Below are positions 9,968-18,597 of a DNA stretch of 64,000 nucleotides, piece by piece (positions within the stretch are counted from its first letter, which is position 1; each line of letters starts with the position of its first letter). Location: NCBI RefSeq assembly GCF_009363535.1, contig NZ_CP045369.1, positions 2,739,001 through 2,803,000 on the forward strand. Reading direction: 5' to 3'. The notes beneath the pieces are model-generated. The model was given only the letters and a program-made list of their open reading frames with translations, had not been told where the DNA came from and did no database searches. The DNA is from Microbulbifer sp. THAF38. GTDB taxonomy: Bacteria; Pseudomonadota; Gammaproteobacteria; Pseudomonadales; Cellvibrionaceae. Made by a program: the position numbers and the translations under genes.

Positions 9968-11122
9968 TCAACGCACATCCAGCAGGTGACGGGCGATAAT
10001 CAGGCGCTGTATTTCGCTAGTGCCCTCGTAAATAGTGGTGATACGCACATCACGGCTCATTCGCTCCAGCGGGTACTCGCGGGTGTAGCCTACCCCGCCG
10101 TGAATCTGCAGCGCCAGGTAGCAGGCTTCATTGGCTTTTTCGCTGGCAAACAGTTTGCCCATTGAGGCCGCCGGGCCAAAAGCCTGGCCGGCATCTTTCT
10201 GCCAAGCAGCTTGTAACAGCAGCAAACGCGCGCCTTCCAACTCAGTGTATTTATCGGCCAACTGCCACTGCAAACCTTGGAACTGGGCCAGCTTCTTGCC
10301 AAATTGCTCACGCTCGTGCATATAACTGCGAGCGCAATCCAGAGCCTCCAGACCGATGCCCAACGCCAGTGAGCCGATACCAATGCGCCCGCCCGCCAGC
10401 TCGCCGGCGGCAATGCGGAAGCCACGATTCTCTTCACCCAACAGATTGGCGGCCGGGATTCGGCAGTTATCGAAGGAGACTTCGTTGGTTACGGAGGCTT
10501 TTTGCCCCATCTTCTCCTCAGCCTTGCCAACAATCAGGCCCGGTGTACCGGCCTCCACCAGGAAGCAGCTAATACCCTTTCCTTTGGCTGCCTCGGAATC
10601 CGTCACCGCCCAAACGACAAAAATGCCGGCAAATTCAGCACTGCTGATAAACAGTTTGCTGCCGTTAAGCACGTAGTCGTCACCGTCCTTAACAGCGCGG
10701 GTGCGCATGGCCGCGGCATCAGAACCAGAACCCGGCTCTGTCAGGCAGAAAGAACCCGCGGCATATTCACCGCTGCAAATCTTGGGCAGATACTTTTGTC
10801 GCTGCTCTTCATTGCCAACCGCCTGGATGACTTCGGCCACCATGTTGGTGACTGAAGTGGTCGTGGCCGTGGAGCCGCAGCCGCGCGCAAGTTCGGTAAT
10901 GGCCAGGCTGAAAGCTACGGTGCCGGCACCGGTACCGCCGTAGTTGGGGTCGATATTGATCCCCATAAAGCCCAGTTCAGCCAAAGCTTTTAATTGGCTC
11001 AGTAGTAACTCGCGGTTGCCGGTTTTATCGAGCTCTGCGGCGATAGGCTTCAATTCACTCTCGGCAAACTGTCGCGCAGCATCCTGAATCATCTGCTGCT
11101 CTTCGCTCAATGAGAAATCCAT
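9968..11122 (-). CDS. Acyl-CoA dehydrogenase
   Basis: 384 aa, full length for the short/medium/branched-chain acyl-CoA dehydrogenase family. The N-terminal helical domain begins MDFSLSEEQQMIQD. The central beta domain carries CLTEPGSGSDAAAMRTRA, the flavin/substrate signature. The C-terminal helical domain ends in IYEGTSEIQRLIIARHLL, where the Glu of YEG is the catalytic base in butyryl-CoA-dehydrogenase-like enzymes. It oxidises acyl-CoA to the 2-enoyl-CoA with FAD and passes electrons to ETF. It stands alone here with no other beta-oxidation genes, so the chain-length preference cannot be assigned; a short or branched chain is most likely from the overall type. Confidence 0.9.
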   Translation of the reverse strand: MDFSLSEEQQMIQDAARQFAESELKPIAAELDKTGNRELLLSQLKALAELGFMGINIDPNYGGTGAGTVAFSLAITELARGCGSTATTTSVTNMVAEVIQAVGNEEQRQKYLPKICSGEYAAGSFCLTEPGSGSDAAAMRTRAVKDGDDYVLNGSKLFISSAEFAGIFVVWAVTDSEAAKGKGISCFLVEAGTPGLIVGKAEEKMGQKASVTNEVSFDNCRIPAANLLGEENRGFRIAAGELAGGRIGIGSLALGIGLEALDCARSYMHEREQFGKKLAQFQGLQWQLADKYTELEGARLLLLQAAWQKDAGQAFGPAASMGKLFASEKANEACYLALQIHGGVGYTREYPLERMSRDVRITTIYEGTSEIQRLIIARHLLDVR

Positions 11123-11427
11123 ACAGTACCTACTTTATAGTTATCGCGGTTGGATCGGGCGGCATAGGCGCCGCGCATACATTATGACGAGGATAATAAA
11201 ATCCCGGCCGACAATGATTGCCAATTCGCCATTTTCCCCAGGGAAATCTGCAATCAATAGGAAGGTTTACGGTGTTGGGAAGTAATTAGGTGTGTAGTCC
11301 AGATCGGAATTGTACCGCTAAGGCACATAATAAGTGGTCATTCTTCCACCGGCTCGGCAACCTTGTCTGTTTTTTATCTGCCAAGTGGCGAGCGTTTCGG
11401 CCATCCCTGACCGCTCAAACGCCAGGC

Positions 11428-11937
11428 CTAGCGCCTGGTTGTTTTACTTTTGGGCTCTGGATCGGGCACCGCAACGGCGGTATCGGTTTTTACTTCCTCC
11501 ATCACCACATAGGTATGGGTCTCACGCACACCCGGTACCGAGGCCAGCTTCTCACCGAGAAAACGGCGGTAACCCAGCATATCCTTAATGCGAATCTTCA
11601 CAAGATAGTCAAAGCCGCCGGCCACCATATGACATTCCTGCACTTCCTCAAGGCCTGCCACATGCTGGTTAAAGGCCTCCAGGGCCTCGGTAGCGGTGTT
11701 ATTCAGGGTCACCTGAATATAAACCACCAAACCGGCATGGACTTTGAGGGGGTCCAGCAGCGCCACATAATCGCGGATAAAACCTTCCCGTTCGAGACGC
11801 TTCACACGCTCCAGGCAAGGAGTGGGACTGAGGTTCACACGGCGCGCCAACTCCACGTTTGGCAGGCGGCCATGCCGTTGAAGAATCCGCAGTATTTGAC
11901 GATCGATACGATCCAGATCTTCCAACTGTCGAGACAT
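11428..11937 (-). CDS. Lrp/AsnC-family regulator, probable proline-utilisation regulator
   Basis: 169 aa from ATG 11937 (MSRQLEDLDRIDRQ); seven further in-frame codons upstream are less likely. The N-terminal winged helix-turn-helix (LDRIDRQILRILQRHGRLPN, then LSPTPCLERVKRLEREGFI) is followed by a RAM/ligand domain (about 70-150) containing ECHMVAGGFDYLVKIRIKD. It is divergent from putA with about 140 bases between the starts. The PutA here lacks its own DNA-binding domain, so this protein is the likely activator of putA in response to proline, as PutR/BkdR-type Lrp relatives are in other proteobacteria. That role is inferred from position. Confidence 0.88.
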   Translation of the reverse strand: MSRQLEDLDRIDRQILRILQRHGRLPNVELARRVNLSPTPCLERVKRLEREGFIRDYVALLDPLKVHAGLVVYIQVTLNNTATEALEAFNQHVAGLEEVQECHMVAGGFDYLVKIRIKDMLGYRRFLGEKLASVPGVRETHTYVVMEEVKTDTAVAVPDPEPKSKTTRR

Positions 11938-12078
11938 TACAAAATACCCTACTGGCAATCACGCATTTAGGCGTGATATTTAACCACAACCATCGCCAAA
12001 ATGGCGATTAATTCTAAGCACTTTCGCACATAATCCGGTCTTTTATTCTGACCCTAGATATAGAGCTTGGGAGACGAT

Positions 12079-15000
12079 ATGTCGACAAACTTCGCCGGAG
12101 ATCTCCAGAATGCCCGAGAGCGGGCTCACGAGTATTTGCACGCCGACGAAAACCAATGTGTTAGCGAGCTCCTGGCCGCCCCCCGCCCCAGTGACGCCCT
12201 GCGCAAGAAAATTCTGAACACCTCGCGCGAGCTGGTGCGCCACTCGCGCCAGCAGCGCAGCAAGCGCGGTACGCTCGATGCCTTCCTGCAGCAGTTCGGC
12301 CTTTCCAATAAAGAAGGCGTGGCACTGATGTGCTTGGCGGAATCCCTCCTCAGGGTTCCCGATGCTGATACTGCCGACAAACTGATTGCCGAGAAAGTGC
12401 ATTCCGGCAACTGGTCCAGCCATCGTGGCCAGTCGGATTCCCTCTTTGTGAACGCCTCCACCTGGGGGCTGATGCTCACCGGCAGCGTGGTCGAGCTGGA
12501 CCCGGATATCACCGAGCGTCCCTCTCACTGGATGAAGCGCCTGATCAGCCGCATCGGCGAGCCCATGGTGCGCACCTCCATGATGCAGGCCATGAAAATT
12601 ATGGGCGGCCAATATGTATTGGGCCGCACTATTGAAGAAGCCTTGAAGCGCGGCCCCAAGGAAAACCTGCCCGGCACCCGATTCTCCTTCGATATGCTCG
12701 GCGAAGGTGCGCGCACCATGGCCGACGCCCAGCGCTATTACGACGCTTATATGATGGCTATCGAAGCTATCGGCAAAGACAACAGCAAGCGCGATGTTGT
12801 CGAGGCCAACGGTATCTCCATCAAACTCTCCGCCCTGCACCCCCGCTACAGCGTATTGCAGCGCGAGCGCGTCATGGACGAACTGCTGCCCCAGGTAAAA
12901 CGCCTGTGTGTGGCCGCCGCCAAATACGATATGGGCCTGAATATCGACGCAGAAGAAGCCGAGCGCCTGGATATTTCCCTGGATATTTTTGAGGCCCTGG
13001 CCCGCGACCCGGAACTGAAAGACTGGCAGGGCCTCGGCTTTGTTTTACAGGCCTACCAGAAGCGCGCACCCCATGTGGCCGACTGGCTGATTGCGCTGGG
13101 GCGCGACACCGGCCGCAAACTCATGGTGCGCCTGGTGAAAGGCGCCTACTGGGATAGCGAAATCAAGCACGCCCAGCAGATGGGCCTGAGCGATTACCCG
13201 GTGTACACCCGCAAATGCCACACCGACCTTTCCTACCAGGTGTGTGCCAAAAAACTGCTGGACGCGGAAGAAGCGATTTACCCGCAGTTCGCCACCCACA
13301 ACGCCTATACCGTGGGCCTGATTTTGGAAATGGCCGGCGAGCGCACCAATTTTGAATTCCAGCGCCTGCACGGCATGGGTCACCTGCTCTATGCACAGAT
13401 CGAAGCCGTGCACGGCAAGCGCGTGCCCGTGCGGGTTTACGCCCCCGTGGGTGCCCACCGCGACCTGCTGCCCTATCTGGTGCGTCGCCTGTTGGAAAAC
13501 GGCGCCAACAGCTCTTTCGTCAACCGCTTTATGGATGAGAACACACCCATCGAAGCACTGGTGCAGGATACCCTCGATTTAAGTGAAGCCTGCAACCCCC
13601 TCCGCCACCCGCAAATTCCTGTACCGGAGAATATTTATATGGGCGCAGAGGCCCTGCCACGGAAAAATTCACACGGCATCGAACTGACCGACCCACTGGC
13701 TGTAGAACCCTTATTGGAAGAGCTGCAAAAACAACAGGGCAAACACTTCCTCGGCGGCCCTATTGTCGACGGTGTCATGGGCAAGGCGGAAGAGCCGGTC
13801 TATAACCCGGCCAGCGGTGAAGTGATCGGCCACACTGCCAATACCGACAAACATTTGATTGAGCAAGCCTATGCCTCCGCTACCGAGGCGCAGATCGACT
13901 GGGACCGCCAGGGTGGCAACAGCCGCGCGGCGATTCTCGATCGCATCGCCGACTTCTATGAAAAGAAAATCAACGAACTGGCAGCCATTATCTGCCTGGA
14001 AGCGGGCCGCACTTTAAACGACGGCATCAGTGAAGTGCGCGAAGCCGTAGACTTCTGCCGCTACTACGCCAATGCCGCGCGCCAGCACTTCAGTGAGCCC
14101 ACCGAGCTGCCCGGCCCCACCGGCGAAAAAAACCAACTGTTCCTCGGCGGCCGCGGTGTATTTGTAGCCATCAGCCCCTGGAACTTCCCCCTGGCCATCT
14201 TTACCGGCCAAGTGGTTGCCGCCCTCGCCGCCGGAAATGCGGTGCTGGCCAAGCCCGCCGAGCAAACCCCGATCATCGCCGCGCACGCCGTGCGTATCAT
14301 GCTCGACGCCGGTGTCCCCCCCAAGGTATTGCACCTGATTACCGGTACCGGCGCCGCCGTGGGTAAACTACTGATTGAAGATCCGCGCCTGGGCGGCGTA
14401 GCCTTTACCGGCTCCACCGAAACCGCACGCCTGATCAACCAACAGCTGGCGGCCAAAGAGGGTCCGATCGTACCGCTGATCGCCGAAACCGGCGGCCAGA
14501 ACGTGATGGTCGTGGACTCCACTGCCCTGCCCGAGCAAGTAGTGGACGATGTAATTCAATCCGCCTTCCTGAGTGCCGGCCAACGCTGCTCCGCCCTGCG
14601 TATTCTGTGTGTGCAGGACGTGATTGCAGATAACCTGCTCAATATGCTCAAAGGCGCTTGCGAGGAACTCACCCTCGGCGACCCCAGTAAACTGGAAACC
14701 GATATCGGCCCCGTGATCGACGAAAAAGCCCTGGGCACGCTGGAAACTCATCGTGAGCGTATGGCCAAAGAAGCCAAACCGCTGTTCGCCTTCGATGAAA
14801 ACAAGAAGCCCAGCACAGGCACCTTCTTCGGCCCACAAGTGGTAGAAATTGAAGATTTCTCCCTTCTCAAGCGCGAAGTCTTCGGTCCCTTCCTGCACGT
14901 AGTGCGCTTTAAAGCCGAAGAACTGGAAGACGTGATCCGCCGCATCAACGCCACCGGCTACGGCCTCACCTTCGGCCTGCACTCCCGCATCGAAGGCCGC

Positions 15001-15225
15001 GCCGACGCAGTATTCAAGCGTGTCAACGTAGGCAACTGCTACGTAAACCGCGATATGGTCGGCGCAGTAGTAGGTGTAAACCCCTTCGGTGGCCAAGGCC
15101 TCTCCGGCACCGGCTTTAAAGCCGGCGGCCCCCACTACCTGTTCCGCTTTGCCACCGAGAAAACCAAAACCATCAATACCGTTGCCACTGGTGGCAATAC
15201 GCAACTGTTTAGCTTGGTGCAGTAG
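12079..15225 (+). CDS. putA: Bifunctional proline dehydrogenase / L-glutamate-gamma-semialdehyde dehydrogenase
   Basis: PutA oxidises proline to pyrroline-5-carboxylate (FAD-linked) and then to glutamate (NAD-linked). The start is ATG 12079 with GGGAG just upstream, giving 1048 aa; an in-frame TTG at 12067 is less likely. The proline dehydrogenase barrel spans about 150-480 (ending with RVYAPVGAHRDLLPYLVRRL). The aldehyde dehydrogenase half (about 560-1030) has FVAISPWNFPLAIF, AETGGQN and the catalytic Cys in SAGQRCSALRIL. Trifunctional PutA proteins have an N-terminal ribbon-helix-helix repressor domain and about 1300 residues. Both features are absent here, so this is the non-regulatory bifunctional form. 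It is divergent from the Lrp-type regulator and followed by a strong terminator. Confidence 0.97.
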   Translation: MSTNFAGDLQNARERAHEYLHADENQCVSELLAAPRPSDALRKKILNTSRELVRHSRQQRSKRGTLDAFLQQFGLSNKEGVALMCLAESLLRVPDADTADKLIAEKVHSGNWSSHRGQSDSLFVNASTWGLMLTGSVVELDPDITERPSHWMKRLISRIGEPMVRTSMMQAMKIMGGQYVLGRTIEEALKRGPKENLPGTRFSFDMLGEGARTMADAQRYYDAYMMAIEAIGKDNSKRDVVEANGISIKLSALHPRYSVLQRERVMDELLPQVKRLCVAAAKYDMGLNIDAEEAERLDISLDIFEALARDPELKDWQGLGFVLQAYQKRAPHVADWLIALGRDTGRKLMVRLVKGAYWDSEIKHAQQMGLSDYPVYTRKCHTDLSYQVCAKKLLDAEEAIYPQFATHNAYTVGLILEMAGERTNFEFQRLHGMGHLLYAQIEAVHGKRVPVRVYAPVGAHRDLLPYLVRRLLENGANSSFVNRFMDENTPIEALVQDTLDLSEACNPLRHPQIPVPENIYMGAEALPRKNSHGIELTDPLAVEPLLEELQKQQGKHFLGGPIVDGVMGKAEEPVYNPASGEVIGHTANTDKHLIEQAYASATEAQIDWDRQGGNSRAAILDRIADFYEKKINELAAIICLEAGRTLNDGISEVREAVDFCRYYANAARQHFSEPTELPGPTGEKNQLFLGGRGVFVAISPWNFPLAIFTGQVVAALAAGNAVLAKPAEQTPIIAAHAVRIMLDAGVPPKVLHLITGTGAAVGKLLIEDPRLGGVAFTGSTETARLINQQLAAKEGPIVPLIAETGGQNVMVVDSTALPEQVVDDVIQSAFLSAGQRCSALRILCVQDVIADNLLNMLKGACEELTLGDPSKLETDIGPVIDEKALGTLETHRERMAKEAKPLFAFDENKKPSTGTFFGPQVVEIEDFSLLKREVFGPFLHVVRFKAEELEDVIRRINATGYGLTFGLHSRIEGRADAVFKRVNVGNCYVNRDMVGAVVGVNPFGGQGLSGTGFKAGGPHYLFRFATEKTKTINTVATGGNTQLFSLVQ

Positions 15226-15238
15226 ACCTTAAGACCTA

Positions 15239-15266
15239 AAAGAGCGGGCAAAGCCCGCTCTTTTTT
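15239..15266 (+). terminator. Rho-independent terminator of putA
   Basis: A nine-pair stem, AGAGCGGGC / GCCCGCTCT, with an AAA loop (15241-15261) is followed by a run of Ts. It starts about 14 bases after the putA stop. Confidence 0.93.
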
Positions 15267-15675
15267 ACTGTGAAACTTACATTCACCCAACAACCCCCTT
15301 CCCTGCTTTCAAGCCCTGCCCACTTAACTAAACATACGAATGCAAATCTTTAAAGGACAGTCGCGGGTAAAAATAGAGCAGCCACGACGTTGTTCACTAA
15401 ATTTTTCCAAGATCAAAAGCAGCTGCACATATCCACCGGAGCAATCTGCTAACTCATTGACTTTTAAGGTATTACCAACAAGATCAAAAGCCACGAAATA
15501 ACAAGATATATAAGCAGCTTCTCATATCCACATTCTGACGTTTGTACCAATTATATCTAAAATACTGAATTTCCTGGTTTTTTTTCGCCAGGCCAGTAGC
15601 TTAAGGTGTTGGGATATATGAATGGGATATAATGCAGCTGCTTTTGAATACACTGTTAACTTTCCAGGAGAGAAA
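15267..15675. other. Non-coding boundary between putA and the cassette array
   Basis: This is AT-rich DNA with no convincing gene. It marks the change from housekeeping sequence to integron-type cassettes. CCAACA at about 15475 and GCTTAAGGTGTTGG at about 15600 could be the outer ends of a diverged attC site, but I could not fold a credible site between them. Confidence 0.4.
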
Positions 15676-15975
15676 ATGGACTTCGGTAAAATAATCAAAA
15701 ACGATGGTGATATACAGCTTGATCAATGGAGTAGCGTAATCTCCGGTCATCAAGCCCTCGCACAAGCTCCTGACAAGAAAGGAACTAACCCATTTACCAA
15801 TGAGGAGGTTCTTTTCTCTGGTGAAGGCATAGCTTTCTATCTAGAAGGCGGGAATAAAGTTGGCAATATAAGTCTGGAGAATGGTGTTCTACTGACCAGC
15901 GGAGTTCCTATGTCAATATGCTCTGAACTTGCATATACCCTCAACGCGGAAGCTTTCGAAGATGACCGCAGTTAA
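15676..15975 (+). CDS. Small cassette-borne hypothetical protein
   Basis: 99 aa from ATG 15676, supported by CCAGGAG six bases upstream; the frame is open to 15622. No family recognised. The protein is acidic and soluble, with NPFTNEEVLF followed by a beta-rich-looking stretch. Its TAA stop (15973-15975) is also the first three bases of an attC site (TAACAAAACGC once the intron is removed), which is typical of integron cassette genes. The intron boundary falls directly after the stop, so the coding sequence is intact. Confidence 0.65.
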   Translation: MDFGKIIKNDGDIQLDQWSSVISGHQALAQAPDKKGTNPFTNEEVLFSGEGIAFYLEGGNKVGNISLENGVLLTSGVPMSICSELAYTLNAEAFEDDRS

Positions 15976-17892
15976 ATCGGGTAGCCGGTAGTTTCTAGCT
16001 ACCGGCCCCCACACCACCCATCGTGCGGGTCCGCAATGGGCGGTTCCCTATCCGTAATGAATCTCTACCCAACGATCTCGCAATGAAATCAACCCCATCT
16101 CTTCGAAGAACTCATTATTGAGCGCAATATGAATACCCTCAGTTTTTGCGCTTCGCCAGTAACTTTTACCGGTCGAGCCGCAGGTAACTGCCAGCGATTC
16201 ACTCACACCCATACGCAGTAAATTTCGAACTTTCGTTCTCACTCTGCGCCAATTCTTCCAATAGCTCATTCTTAATCGCCGCCGTATCCAGCAGTCTAGA
16301 TCAATACATTTTTGATAGCCTTGCGCTATTCCAAAATAGTTGATCCAGCCACGGAGGTATACGGTAAGTTCCTTCAGTTTCTTTTCCATCGAAATGCCAC
16401 GGGACCGTCCTGTAATCTGACGGACGTGGTATTTAAATTGGCGCAGTGACTTATCATGCCAGACAAGCTTTGCTCCACGAAAAGAAAAACCCAGAAACTT
16501 ACAACGACTAACGGGGGCTACTTGGCTTTTAGCATCGTTAACTTTGAGTTTAAGCTTGCGCTCAACAAAGCGTTTAATGCTCGCCATAAGCCGTTCGCCG
16601 GCACGTTTAGAGGAAACGACAATCACAAAATCATCCGCATAGCGGACAAAATCGTGCTGGCGTTTTTCCAGCTCTTTGTCGAGCAGGTCGAGTACAATAT
16701 TGGAGAGCAGCGGCGATAAAGGGCCCCCTTGTGGCACCCCCTCATGACAGGCTTTCCAGCATCCATCTTCTACACTTCCTACACGCAAGTAACTTGCGAT
16801 CAACTTGAGTAAACGCTTATCGCTGATTCTTTGGCCAAGTAAACTCATGAGGAAGTCATGGTTGACCCGGTCGAAGAACTTAGATAAATCGACATCTACG
16901 GCTATCCGCTTCCCGCCTTCGATATACTTCTGTAGCTTTTTCACCGCATGATGCTGTGATCGCTTTGGGCGGAACCCATAGCTGAACTCCGAAAAGGTTT
17001 TATCGAAACTGGGACCGATGATTTGGGCGATAGCCTGCTGTATAACACGATCAAAGATCGTAGGTATCCCGAGACCACGCTGGCCGCCATCTGGCTTGCG
17101 AATGTAGACGCGCCTGACGGGAAGCGGCTGGTAATGACCCTGTCGAATAGTCTCGATGAGGTCGTCGCCAACTGCCTTGAAGTGCTGCATAAAATTATCG
17201 ACAGTAATCTCGTCAATGCCTGCGGCACCTTTGTTGCTTCGCACGTGTTTCCATGCAGCATTAAGATTTTCTTTGCTGAGGATGGTTTCAAGCAGATTTT
17301 CATTTGAGTTGAGTGTCATGGCAGTGCGCTACGTCAATTTTATATCCGGCTGGCAACATATCGGCAGGCTAGCCCTGTCTTTTAACTCGTGGATTTTGGG
17401 TTCAGGCCTTCACCGTATCCAAGGTATTAATCTTGGTATTAGGCTACTATGCCGTCGGCTGACTTCTGTTCAATCACCTTGGCCATTACTGGCCGAGGCG
17501 CCGCTGTGTTCCACCAATTTTGTTTACCCCCGCGATGGTGGCTAACGGGCTGGGCCTACTTATGAGTCAGCGGCCACGCTGACAGCTTTACAGCAGCAGG
17601 TTGAACAGATCTCCCCAGATAAGAACGTGAACTTTCACTACACAACTGCATCATTTACTCTACCCGTTAGACCACATGGCTTTGGTATCCTTGGCTACCT
17701 CGCCTCCAGGCTAAGCCTTATATGATGTTTCTGTCCGTCAGCTCGTAGTTTTGCTAGCGGCTTCCTCCCCACAAGACCTCGCGGTATTGCAGTTGCCATT
17801 CGCTAGTAGTTAGCATTTAATGGGAACCATTAAATGGTGATCCTCCTACAGGGGACTTTCACCCCATTAGTTCACGCCCATGCTGGGCGTAC
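15976..17892 (-). mobile_element. Group IIC (attC-class) intron, copy 1
   Basis: The 1917-base element lies on the minus strand. Its 5' end reads GTACGCCCAGCATGGGCG, close to the GTGCG start of bacterial class C introns, and GTGAAAGTCC of domain I follows. Near the 3' end (plus coordinates 16000-16048) are a domain V-like hairpin (ACCGCCCAT...ATGGGTGG) and a domain VI-like stem (GCCGGTAG...CTACCGGC), ending ...CTACCCGAT. The boundaries come from comparison with copy 2: homology runs 15973-17896, and excision restores TAACAAAACGCTCAAC, a clean attC end. It is inserted in the bottom strand of attC, with its reverse transcriptase antisense to the cassette genes, as known for group IIC-attC introns. 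Confidence 0.88.
16048..17319 (-). CDS. ltrA: Group II intron reverse transcriptase/maturase (copy 1)
   Basis: 423 aa intron-encoded protein. The reverse transcriptase domain (about 30-290) has VDVDLSKFFDRVNHDFLM, GVPQGGPLSPLLSNIVLD and the catalytic YADD in HDFVRYADDFVIVV. The maturase/thumb domain (about 310-400) contains LKELTVYLRGWINYFG. The length and the absence of an HNH endonuclease tail agree with class C introns, which use single-stranded or hairpin targets. It mediates splicing and target-primed reverse transcription of the intron RNA. Its amino-acid sequence is identical to that of copy 2 at 18670-19941, so the duplication is very recent. Confidence 0.95.
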   Translation of the reverse strand: MTLNSNENLLETILSKENLNAAWKHVRSNKGAAGIDEITVDNFMQHFKAVGDDLIETIRQGHYQPLPVRRVYIRKPDGGQRGLGIPTIFDRVIQQAIAQIIGPSFDKTFSEFSYGFRPKRSQHHAVKKLQKYIEGGKRIAVDVDLSKFFDRVNHDFLMSLLGQRISDKRLLKLIASYLRVGSVEDGCWKACHEGVPQGGPLSPLLSNIVLDLLDKELEKRQHDFVRYADDFVIVVSSKRAGERLMASIKRFVERKLKLKVNDAKSQVAPVSRCKFLGFSFRGAKLVWHDKSLRQFKYHVRQITGRSRGISMEKKLKELTVYLRGWINYFGIAQGYQKCIDLDCWIRRRLRMSYWKNWRRVRTKVRNLLRMGVSESLAVTCGSTGKSYWRSAKTEGIHIALNNEFFEEMGLISLRDRWVEIHYG

Positions 17893-17983
17893 CAAAACGC
17901 TCAACTACACTCCGGCCGCAAGCGGCCTCCGTCGGACAGCCAAAAGCGTGCTTCGCACTGGCTGCCGGTTAGCTCAGCGTTAT
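17893..17983 (+). repeat. attC site 1, interrupted by intron copy 1
   Basis: Together with TAA at 15973-15975 this forms an integron recombination site. The outer left arm TAAC-AAAACGCTCAACTAC pairs imperfectly with the right arm GTTAGCTCAGCGTTA near 17969-17982, and the interior has nested hairpins (GGCCGC-AA-GCGGCC among them). The intron lies after the first three bases of the left core site. The assignment is by eye from dyad structure and from the parallel site in copy 2. Confidence 0.75.
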
Positions 17984-18351
17984 TGTGGCGGTCAATTTTT
18001 AGATGGTTTGTAGTTGCTGCAAGTAACAATCTCTACCTGAACACGTTTCGCCAGAGAGTTCTCCTGCAAACTGGCACCGCAGTTTCGATCAAGTGCCTTC
18101 GCTTTAAGCCAACAAGCCTCGCAAGTCAGTTGCACCATTGTGGAGTGCCAATCAGCTAGTTAATCGGTGGGGAAAGTATGGTATTTTCCCCTGTAAATTT
18201 ATCGGGCAGTAGCCAGCCAAAGTTGGCTGGCAGAGAGCAAGCAGGTCGTTCAGTGCGCGCCAGCTATAACCAGGCCAGGCAAGATCGCCCAGCCGATGGC
18301 TGGGCTGGACAGCCTACGCTCTGCTTCGGCTGCCCTTGCTGGCAACGTTAT
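17984..18351 (+). repeat. Non-coding gene cassette, copy 1
   Basis: The stretch between two attC ends has no sustained open frame. It begins TGGCGGTCAATTTTTAG and ends in its own attC (18265-18351). A diverged copy at 20568-20910 aligns along most of its length, with shared blocks such as ACCGCAGTTTCG, CATTGTGGAGTGCCA and TGGGGAAAGTATGGTATTTT. An open frame from 18178 crosses the attC and merges with the next gene; I regard its N-terminal part as spurious. The conserved sequence may be a promoter or RNA-bearing cassette. Confidence 0.65.
18265..18351 (+). repeat. attC site of non-coding cassette 1
   Basis: The left arm TATAACCAGGCCAGGCAAG (from 18265) and right arm CTTGCTGGCAACGTTAT (to 18351) are imperfectly complementary. 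The centre has an inner dyad around AGCCGATGGCT and CTTCGG. Length about 87 bases, within the usual attC range. Confidence 0.7.
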
Positions 18352-18396
18352 ATTTTTATTCAGTATTCAACTTTCATCAATACAGGGAAATGGTGT

Positions 18397-18579
18397 ATGA
18401 AAGAAGGACTTGAAAAAGTTAAAAGTGAGATCAACTCAAAGATTTCATTCTGGAACAATGTAAAAAGCCGTAAGGTTAAAGCTGGGTTAATCGTTCTGTT
18501 TATAGGGATAGTTTGTTTGAAAATTTATACAACCGTTTTTACATTCGATTGGTTCACAAACTTAATTCAATCGTTGTAA
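18397..18579 (+). CDS. Small cassette-borne membrane protein
   Basis: 60 aa from ATG 18397, with AGGGAA eight bases upstream. It has a charged N-terminal third (KEGLEKVKSEINSKISFWNN), then one transmembrane helix (about 29-45, AGLIVLFIGIVCLKIYTTV) and a short tail. No family recognised. It begins 46 bases after an attC end and finishes just before the second intron-bearing attC, so it is the sole gene of its cassette. Single-helix small proteins are common in cassette arrays. The function is unknown. Confidence 0.6.
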   Translation: MKEGLEKVKSEINSKISFWNNVKSRKVKAGLIVLFIGIVCLKIYTTVFTFDWFTNLIQSL

Positions 18580-18597
18580 GTTTGTTTACAAATATAA

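Noticed and set aside
13045..15204. Long reverse frames within putA
   Set aside because: Shadows of a G+C-rich coding sequence; PutA is unambiguous.
15475..15617. Possible attC before the first cassette gene
   Set aside because: CCAACA and GTGTTGG could be outer ends, but I found no convincing inner dyad.
18178..18396. N-terminal part of the 133-codon frame 18178-18579
   Set aside because: It crosses an attC site and repeated non-coding cassette; the gene is better started at 18397.
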